Positions 1 through 5,383 of a stretch of 6,322 nt of DNA are shown here, one piece after another. Position numbers and translations under genes: made by a program. Source of the DNA: an uncultured Bacilli bacterium (GTDB lineage Bacteria; Bacillota_I; Bacilli_A; RF39; UBA660); NCBI GenBank assembly GCA_944372725.1, contig CALWAA010000065.1, forward strand, positions 1 through 6,322, read 5' to 3'. The stretch's first letter is position 1. Each line of letters starts with the position of its first letter. Below the pieces are notes generated by a model. The model saw only the letters and a program-made list of their open reading frames with translations. It ran no database searches and was not told the DNA's origin.

Positions 1-1935
1 AGGTACATCTATAATAGTTTTTCCTTCATATTCATTTCCTGCTAAATCTTTAATATTGCTTATAATAATTTCTAATTTACTATTTTCTTCTAAGCCACTT
101 GGAACAACATATTCAGCACCATATATATAGCCTAAATCTTCAGAGTAATCTAAATATGATAATTGAATTTCTTTACCACCAATTGTAGCAATTAATCCAT
201 CTTGAATTTGTTCATTAAATGCTATTTTATAAAGGAAAGAATCATTTTCTTTAACATAATAATATTTAATATCATTTTCTACAACATATTCTTTGTCTTT
301 ACTAGCCGTATATTCAAATCCTAAAGTAGAATAACCACGTTCTGGTGCAGTAGTATCAAGTTCTACACCTGAATACTTCTTGTTATTTATTTTTTCTAAT
401 GTTAATTTATCTCCGCTATTACCAGCCGCATCAGCATATCCAGTAATTTCAAAATTAACTTTACCATCTTCTAATTGCATATCTTCAGTAATTTTGATAT
501 CAACTGTATAAGTATATTCAGCAAAATTATTATAATCAGTTCTAAGCTCTAATTCATAGCTTTTATTACCAATTATAATTGTTGGATTAACAACTAAAAT
601 TTCATTAAAGCGAAGTAATACTCTAATTTCATCACCAATATTAACAATCTTTAAGCTTTCGTTAGCTCCAGCATTATTTTCTCTTAAATGTGTTAAATTT
701 AGTATTCCCAAAGATTCATATACTGGCGCTTCCTTGTCATATGTAACTAATCCATATGTACCATTATCGGTAATATCAGTATTTGTAACAGTAGTTATAT
801 TTCCTGCTGCATCTACAATATTAGAAATATTAATTGGAAGTACATCTCCATTACTTAAACCTAATTCTTCACCATTAATTGTAATTCTCGCATCACATTT
901 ATAATATTGTCTTTCAGTTTCCCAATTAGTCCGACTACAAGACATATTAACTGCTTCACCATTTCCAACAGTAATTGCTGGGATACTTTCAAATTCTTCT
1001 ATAAATACTAATTCAACATACAAATCTTGACCATCGCCAATTACTTTGTAATGTTTATCAGCAAGTTCAGTATTGTGATAAGTTGCATTTAAAGTATATA
1101 ACCATTCTACTTTAATAGCCTCAGTATCATAAGTAAATGAGATTTCACTTTTATTGCCTAATGAATCTGTAGCCGTAATCGTATTAACACCTTGTACTAA
1201 ATGATTAACAATTTGATCTAATTCAACTTCACTACCATTTAATAAAACAGTTACTTCATTTACATCATCAACTGTAATCGTACCGACAGTATTAGTAATT
1301 GTACCATTTAGAATACCACTAATTAATGGAGCAGACTGATCAATGCTAAGCTCTACTTCTGTTGTATTGCCCGATGCATCGCTAACACTAATCTTATAAG
1401 TTCCATCATTAGATAAAGTCATACCGTCGGTAAATGAAATAGAGTTACCTTCTTCATCAACAATTTCAACTGTTAAATTTCCTTCTGTTACAAATAATCT
1501 AACATCAGTATTAACAAAGCCAATGGTATTTCCTAATCCTTGATAAGTTTTACCAAGAATCGTTACGATTGGTGCACTTGTATCAGCTGGATTACTTGGA
1601 TTTGCTGGATTGCTTGGTTGACTTTCTCCACCATTACCATTCTCTTCTCCAGAAGTATTAGTTTGTGAATCGCCGCCGCCAATGATAACATCAGTTGGGT
1701 CTTCATTTTGAGCAACATCGTTTGGTTGTGTTTCTTCTGTTTCACCTTCTTCCCCATCACCATCATTCGTATTCTCATCGTCTAAATTCTCGTTGTCGTT
1801 GGTATTATTTGTATTATTAGAGTTATTATCATTTCCATTTAGACTTTCTTCATTTGGATTGGCGAATACGAAAGTACCTAACCCAATTAAAAGAAAGATA
1901 ATAACGGCTAATATAATACCTTTTTTCTTATCCAT
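1..1935 (-). CDS. Secreted multi-domain Ig-like surface protein (C-terminal end outside window)
   Basis: The frame is open from an ATG at 1935 to base 1 without a stop, giving 645 residues; the C-terminus and any cell-wall or membrane anchor are not visible. Residues 1-25 form a signal peptide: MDKKK, a hydrophobic core, then VFA before NP, a good signal peptidase I site. There is no lipobox Cys, so it is not a lipoprotein. Residues 26-118 are a low-complexity Asn/Asp/Glu/Ser/Thr linker ending in Asn-Pro repeats. Two short Ig-like modules follow (about 120-199 and 200-271), each starting SAP and carrying D-x-x-G-N near its end. Three longer, mutually similar modules follow (about 272-401, 402-528 and 529 onward), each with a GD/ND strand, a hydrophobic-F-x-E segment and a closing D-A/L-A-G-N motif at 375-379, 502-506 and 630-634. 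The start is supported by GGGAGGT five bases upstream. This architecture is typical of extracellular adhesins or stalk-like proteins; the ligand is unknown. Ig-like fold and surface location are confident, function is not. Confidence 0.88.
   Translation of the reverse strand, partial: MDKKKGIILAVIIFLLIGLGTFVFANPNEESLNGNDNNSNNTNNTNDNENLDDENTNDGDGEEGETEETQPNDVAQNEDPTDVIIGGGDSQTNTSGEENGNGGESQPSNPANPSNPADTSAPIVTILGKTYQGLGNTIGFVNTDVRLFVTEGNLTVEIVDEEGNSISFTDGMTLSNDGTYKISVSDASGNTTEVELSIDQSAPLISGILNGTITNTVGTITVDDVNEVTVLLNGSEVELDQIVNHLVQGVNTITATDSLGNKSEISFTYDTEAIKVEWLYTLNATYHNTELADKHYKVIGDGQDLYVELVFIEEFESIPAITVGNGEAVNMSCSRTNWETERQYYKCDARITINGEELGLSNGDVLPINISNIVDAAGNITTVTNTDITDNGTYGLVTYDKEAPVYESLGILNLTHLRENNAGANESLKIVNIGDEIRVLLRFNEILVVNPTIIIGNKSYELELRTDYNNFAEYTYTVDIKITEDMQLEDGKVNFEITGYADAAGNSGDKLTLEKINNKKYSGVELDTTAPERGYSTLGFEYTASKDKEYVVENDIKYYYVKENDSFLYKIAFNEQIQDGLIATIGGKEIQLSYLDYSEDLGYIYGAEYVVPSGLEENSKLEIIISNIKDLAGNEYEGKTIIDVP
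1585..1620 (-). repeat. Short Asn-Pro linker repeat in the surface protein
   Basis: Four imperfect 9-base units encode (Q/N)-P-(S/A) four times at residues 106-117, alternating Ser and Ala in the third position. The tract lies between the acidic linker and the first Ig-like module and probably forms an extended spacer lifting the modules off the cell surface. Short in-frame tandem units like this can change copy number without breaking the frame. Confidence 0.6.
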
Positions 1936-1940
1936 GAAAA

Positions 1941-1947
1941 ACCTCCC
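1941..1947 (-). promoter_or_regulatory. Ribosome binding site of the surface protein gene
   Basis: The minus strand reads GGGAGGT, then TTTTC, then ATG at 1935. This strong Shine-Dalgarno match at normal spacing fixes the start codon, which also gives a well-formed signal peptide. Confidence 0.85.
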
Positions 1948-1960
1948 GTCTTCCAATTTC

Positions 1961-1988
1961 ATTATACCATTTTTTAAATCAAAATCAA
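1961..1988 (-). promoter_or_regulatory. Sigma-A type promoter with extended -10 for the surface protein gene
   Basis: On the minus strand TTGATT (1988-1983) is followed by a 16-base spacer and a perfect TATAAT (1966-1961). A TG dinucleotide one base before the -10 makes it an extended -10 element. Transcription would begin about 20 bases before the start codon, leaving room only for the ribosome binding site. It lies downstream of the lepB terminator, so the surface protein gene is a separate transcription unit. Confidence 0.75.
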
Positions 1989-2029
1989 CTATTCTAACTC
2001 CAAAATACATTTTTTTTGACAAAATTTGC

Positions 2030-2063
2030 AAAAAAAATAAACTAGAACGCTGCTAGTTTATTT
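2030..2063 (-). terminator. Intrinsic terminator overlapping the 3' end of lepB
   Basis: The minus-strand transcript carries an 11-bp perfect stem (AAATAAACTAG, 2063-2053, pairing with CTAGTTTATTT, 2045-2035) around a 7-base loop, and runs directly into a T tract ending at 2030. The TAG stop codon of lepB (2044-2042) lies inside the 3' arm, so the hairpin begins within the last codons of the gene. It closes the ezrA operon. Confidence 0.85.
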
Positions 2064-2569
2064 AAAGGCCATATTCGAAAGGAAACTTTACCTATGACTT
2101 CATCTTTACTTATCAAACCAATTTCTCTACTATCTAAAGAATCTTCTCGATTATCACCAAGAACTAAATACATATCTTCAGGAATTGTATCATAACCTAA
2201 ACTGCTTAAATCAAAATCATCATATTCCAATCCCTCATCCAAATAATTTTCAACATATAATTCTCCATTTATATATAAAGTATTATCACGAATCGAAACC
2301 TTATCTCCAGGAAGGCCAATAACTCTTTTGATTAAATATTTTGTATCAGCATATTCTAAAGATATAATATCTCCCCTCTTAATATCCGTAAAACGATATT
2401 TAAACTTATTTAAAATAAGCACATCCCCATTTTCTAAAGTACTATTCATCGAATTACCTACTACCTGTGTAACTGAAACTACATAAATCATTAAAAACAA
2501 AATAATTATTATCACAATGATTAATTTAACAAAATCTATTATAAATTCTCTAATACTAAGCCAGTCCAT
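2042..2569 (-). CDS. lepB: Signal peptidase I (type I leader peptidase)
   Basis: This 175-residue protein is a membrane-bound serine protease that removes signal peptides from exported pre-proteins at the outer face of the membrane. A single N-terminal membrane segment spans about residues 14-34. Then come the S26-family boxes: G-N-S-M with the nucleophile Ser40, the K-R-V-I-G-L-P-G-D box with general base Lys81 (81-89), and the C-terminal G-D-N-R...D-S-R-x-I-G box (138-151). The Ser/Lys dyad and the conserved boxes are intact, and the length is close to small Bacillus Sip enzymes. It is the last gene of the operon. The ATG follows the SEC-C stop codon by nine bases that contain AGGTGG, so translation is probably coupled. 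The adjacent surface protein, which has a signal peptide, is a natural substrate (inference). The family call is near certain; whether it is the only signal peptidase in the genome cannot be seen. Confidence 0.96.
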   Translation of the reverse strand: MDWLSIREFIIDFVKLIIVIIIILFLMIYVVSVTQVVGNSMNSTLENGDVLILNKFKYRFTDIKRGDIISLEYADTKYLIKRVIGLPGDKVSIRDNTLYINGELYVENYLDEGLEYDDFDLSSLGYDTIPEDMYLVLGDNREDSLDSREIGLISKDEVIGKVSFRIWPLNKLAAF

Positions 2570-2572
2570 AAT

Positions 2573-2578
2573 CCACCT
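2573..2578 (-). promoter_or_regulatory. Ribosome binding site of lepB
   Basis: AGGTGG lies three bases before the lepB ATG and immediately after the TAG of the upstream gene. The spacing is short, but the larger context TAGAGGTGGA pairs with the 16S rRNA tail over several bases. Ribosomes finishing the SEC-C gene would be placed almost on this site. Confidence 0.65.
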
Positions 2579-3580
2579 CTATTTAAATAATTTCTCGCAA
2601 CAATTTTTAAACTTTTTGCCACTTCCACAAATGCATGGTTCATTCCTATCTGGCAAAATTATATTTTCTTTTAAATGATTTAAATTATTTCCATAATAAA
2701 CCCATACTGGAAATTCTGGTATTACCTTGATTACTTCTTTATATAATTCTTCAATAGAATCACAAATATTAAGTAATACAGTTTCATTATTTATATCAAA
2801 GCCAGCATAAAAAATAAGGTCATTTACTAAAGAGTTAATCCCACTTGGATTTAAATGCATTTCTAAAAAATTCAAAAAATTAAGTATTTTTTCTTGGAAT
2901 AAATTTAGCTTATATTTTCCAAAACTAATTAATTCCTCTAAACTATATTTAGCTATCTTAAAATTCTTACGCAATTCTAAAACATCTTTATAAAAAGGAA
3001 ACTCTAAAGAAACAAGATAATCTTTCTTTTTAAAACGAACAATCTCTATCTTTTCTTTCCATTTTAAATTGTTTTTAAATTCTTTTTTAAAAGTTGGTAA
3101 ATCATAACGAATAGCATATTCTCCTAAAAGGAAAACAACATCTTCTAAAGGCAAAACATTATAAACCCTTGATATCCCAAGCACTGCACTATCCACTACA
3201 TCTTGCATAGAATATGCTTCTTCATTTAGTAAATTCATAGCCATTTTAATGTAATTGATTAAATCTGCAGGAATATAATACTCATTATTTCCTAATAATA
3301 TTAAGTAATTATTCATTAGATTTTGAAATAATAAATAATCAATATAGCCATTTTCTTGCTTCTTTATATTTTCATCCAATAATTTTTGTAAAATACCAAT
3401 TTCTTCCATACTGCAAAGTCTTAAAATAATCTCTGGGTCTTCTTTATAAAGAGAAATGATATTTTGATATATATCATTTCTACTTATTTTTTCATATTCT
3501 TCTGCTTTAGGATTCATTTTTAAATAAAACTCATAAACCTTATTTTTATTCTCTTTAAGCATGTATTCTTTTAAACTCAT
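2579..3580 (-). CDS. SEC-C motif protein of unknown function
   Basis: The 333-residue product is predicted soluble and mostly helical, with no signal peptide or membrane segment. Its only recognisable part is the extreme C-terminus (about 312-330): R-N-E-P-C-I-C-G-S-G-K-K-F-K followed by N-C-C, a SEC-C motif with zinc ligands Cys316, Cys318, Cys327 and Cys328. In SecA this small zinc knuckle contacts SecB and the ribosome, but it also occurs on many unrelated bacterial proteins, so it does not prove a role in secretion. I recognise no domain in the first 310 residues, which hold alternating Leu/Ile/Lys/Glu-rich helices and many Tyr. The gene overlaps the ezrA stop by one base and lies nine bases before lepB, so it is co-translated between a division regulator and a signal peptidase. 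A role at the membrane, in export or in protein quality control would fit, but this is inference only. Confidence 0.85.
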   Translation of the reverse strand: MSLKEYMLKENKNKVYEFYLKMNPKAEEYEKISRNDIYQNIISLYKEDPEIILRLCSMEEIGILQKLLDENIKKQENGYIDYLLFQNLMNNYLILLGNNEYYIPADLINYIKMAMNLLNEEAYSMQDVVDSAVLGISRVYNVLPLEDVVFLLGEYAIRYDLPTFKKEFKNNLKWKEKIEIVRFKKKDYLVSLEFPFYKDVLELRKNFKIAKYSLEELISFGKYKLNLFQEKILNFLNFLEMHLNPSGINSLVNDLIFYAGFDINNETVLLNICDSIEELYKEVIKVIPEFPVWVYYGNNLNHLKENIILPDRNEPCICGSGKKFKNCCEKLFK

Positions 3581-5295
3581 TATTGATACTCCTCTAAAAG
3601 TTTTTTATGAATTCCTGGTTCAACAATATTAATTGCATTAATTGCATTTTCTAAGCTAATTTTAAAGTTGCCTTTATAAAAAGCATTTTCAGCTTTAATA
3701 AGCCCTAACTCTACATCTTTATACATAGCCCGGTACCTGTTTCCATAGACAATTGCAGCCTCGGCCATTTTCGCTGTTTTGACTGCTTCTTTGGTCGTAT
3801 TATAAACTTTGAGGGTTAAATCACGAGCTGTATCTACCCTTGTATTTAATGTTTTTATGGAAATAGGCCTTTTATCTAATTCTTTCATCATGTCTTGAAT
3901 AGAGGCAGCAGCTTCCGATAATTCTACATAAAAATTCTTAGGTGTAACTGGGAGTTTGTATGAATGAATATTATTTTTAGCTTGATTTAAAATCCGTTTA
4001 ATTTCATCTAATTGTTCCCTTGCTCGTTTTTCATCTTCTTTTAGACTTCCTAAACTACGTAATGTTTGTTCTAACTTTTCTTCCGTTTTTAATAGTTTAC
4101 TATTTAAAATCTCCATTTCTTTAGAAAGCCGGGAAAAAGCAAAAACACGTCTTCGATGCATTTCAATAATCCTGTTATAATCATCTTTAATCTCTATGAT
4201 TTCCTCACTAATAATATCCAAAATAGAAACATCTTCATCACTTAAATCATAACTATATTTTAAATCATCCATTTTTTTATTTAAATCATTACTAATTTTT
4301 TCTAATTTGGTTGTTTTAATTAAAATGCTTCGTTGAAAATCTTCAAATATTCTCTTTGACAATTTTTCTTTATCAAAATTATGATATAAAGAATCAAAAT
4401 AATCAAGAATGGTTTTTAACTCAAAAACACTATCTTCTAAATTTAAAACATTTAATCTACCAAACACATCATTTATCTTCTTTTCCGATTCAGTAATATT
4501 ATAATCAATATTAAGATAATCTAAATTATAACCTTCTTTTTCCATTTTCGTAGTAATTTTTTGAATGTCTGCTATCTTATCAGGGATAAGTTTTTTACCC
4601 ATGATAATAATAGATGGTGCTTCTTCTACTACTACTTTTAAATTTCCAATCGTATCATCAATTGCCTTAACAATTTTTCCTACTTCCGTATATTCATTTT
4701 TCTCCATAGCTACTTCAAAAGCACTAAAAAGCTTATCTACATTCTCAAATTGAAGTTCAATTGGCGTAGATGCTTCATCATAATCAATTTTATTCGTATT
4801 ATACTTTGTAAGAATTGCCCTATATTCACTTTTAAGCTTCGTAATCGTTTCTCTATTCTTTTCTTCACTTAAAGTAATTTCTTTTATTTCATCTAATAAA
4901 AAGTTAGACTTTGTTTTCACATAAGCAATTTGTAATTCTAAAGCAGCAATTTTAGGCTTTAATGACTTATAATCTTTATCTTCAAAAGCATTTTCAATTT
5001 CAATTAACCCATCAGTAATTTTAGGAACTTCAACTTCTTTAATTTCCTTTAATCTGGCTTGCCAATCATCATATTTTTTTTGCATAACATCATTATTAAT
5101 TAAAGCGCCAACTTTATTTAATTCTGAAAGAATAGATGCCCCCACAATTAAGTTTTTATCTCGCTCTAAATTAGCAATTTCTGTCTTATATTTATTACGT
5201 TCTTTTTTATTAATCAAATTTAAAACTACAATAATAAGGATAACTGTAAAGACATAATAAAGAATACCTATAAAAATAAAAGTAGTTCTTGACAT
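3580..5295 (-). CDS. ezrA: Septation ring formation regulator EzrA
   Basis: EzrA is a membrane protein of Firmicutes that interacts with FtsZ, limits extra Z rings and links the ring to wall synthesis. This copy has 571 residues (about 560 in Bacillus subtilis). One N-terminal membrane segment (about 6-28) is followed by a Lys/Arg-rich cytoplasmic stretch and long coiled-coil, spectrin-like helices to the end. Family features include the early D-W-Q-A-R-L-K-E region, an S-E-E-K-N-R-E segment, and a C-terminal Y-G-N-R-Y-R block (517-522) corresponding to the patch needed for midcell localisation in B. subtilis; the residue before it is Val516, where I recall Gln. I chose the ATG at 5295: AGGAAGTGA, a near-full Shine-Dalgarno match, ends five bases before it. 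A GTG at 5304 would add three residues but lies inside that site. It is the first gene of the operon, with its own promoter, and its TAA overlaps the next ATG. Confidence 0.93.
   Translation of the reverse strand: MSRTTFIFIGILYYVFTVILIIVVLNLINKKERNKYKTEIANLERDKNLIVGASILSELNKVGALINNDVMQKKYDDWQARLKEIKEVEVPKITDGLIEIENAFEDKDYKSLKPKIAALELQIAYVKTKSNFLLDEIKEITLSEEKNRETITKLKSEYRAILTKYNTNKIDYDEASTPIELQFENVDKLFSAFEVAMEKNEYTEVGKIVKAIDDTIGNLKVVVEEAPSIIIMGKKLIPDKIADIQKITTKMEKEGYNLDYLNIDYNITESEKKINDVFGRLNVLNLEDSVFELKTILDYFDSLYHNFDKEKLSKRIFEDFQRSILIKTTKLEKISNDLNKKMDDLKYSYDLSDEDVSILDIISEEIIEIKDDYNRIIEMHRRRVFAFSRLSKEMEILNSKLLKTEEKLEQTLRSLGSLKEDEKRAREQLDEIKRILNQAKNNIHSYKLPVTPKNFYVELSEAAASIQDMMKELDKRPISIKTLNTRVDTARDLTLKVYNTTKEAVKTAKMAEAAIVYGNRYRAMYKDVELGLIKAENAFYKGNFKISLENAINAINIVEPGIHKKLLEEYQ
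3589..3594 (-). promoter_or_regulatory. Ribosome binding site of the SEC-C gene, inside ezrA
   Basis: GAGGAG lies eight bases before the SEC-C ATG and within the last codons of ezrA. With the TAATG stop/start overlap it allows either independent initiation or re-initiation by ribosomes leaving ezrA. Confidence 0.7.
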
Positions 5296-5317
5296 ACCAT
5301 TCACTTCCTATATTTTA

Positions 5318-5347
5318 ATTGTATCACATATTGGGGTTATTTGTCGA
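5318..5347 (-). promoter_or_regulatory. Sigma-A type promoter of the ezrA operon
   Basis: On the minus strand TCGACA (5347-5342, one mismatch to consensus) is followed by an 18-base spacer and TACAAT (5323-5318, one mismatch). A TG one base before the -10 adds an extended -10 element. The expected transcript start is about 15 bases before the ezrA ATG, just ahead of its ribosome binding site. It lies in the short gap after the Fic gene, so the operon does not depend on read-through. Confidence 0.68.
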
Positions 5348-5383
5348 TATCAAGGAATGAAAAAATAAAAAAAGTTCTGCTAT

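Noticed and set aside
1563..1778. 71-codon minus-strand open frame
   Set aside because: It lies in another frame within the linker-coding part of the surface protein gene, has low-complexity Gln/Ile content and no ribosome binding site; it is a shadow of that gene.
2016..2043. Plus-strand TTGACA with a weak -10 (TAAACT, spacer 16), possible antisense promoter into lepB
   Set aside because: The -10 matches only four of six positions and overlaps the terminator stem; such matches are common in AT-rich DNA.
1793..2056. 87-codon plus-strand open frame
   Set aside because: It runs antisense across the signal peptide region, the promoter and the lepB terminator of well-supported minus-strand features; its hydrophobic start is the reverse image of the linker and signal peptide codons.
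4565..4753. 62-codon plus-strand open frame
   Set aside because: It lies wholly antisense within ezrA, with no supporting site and no recognisable product.
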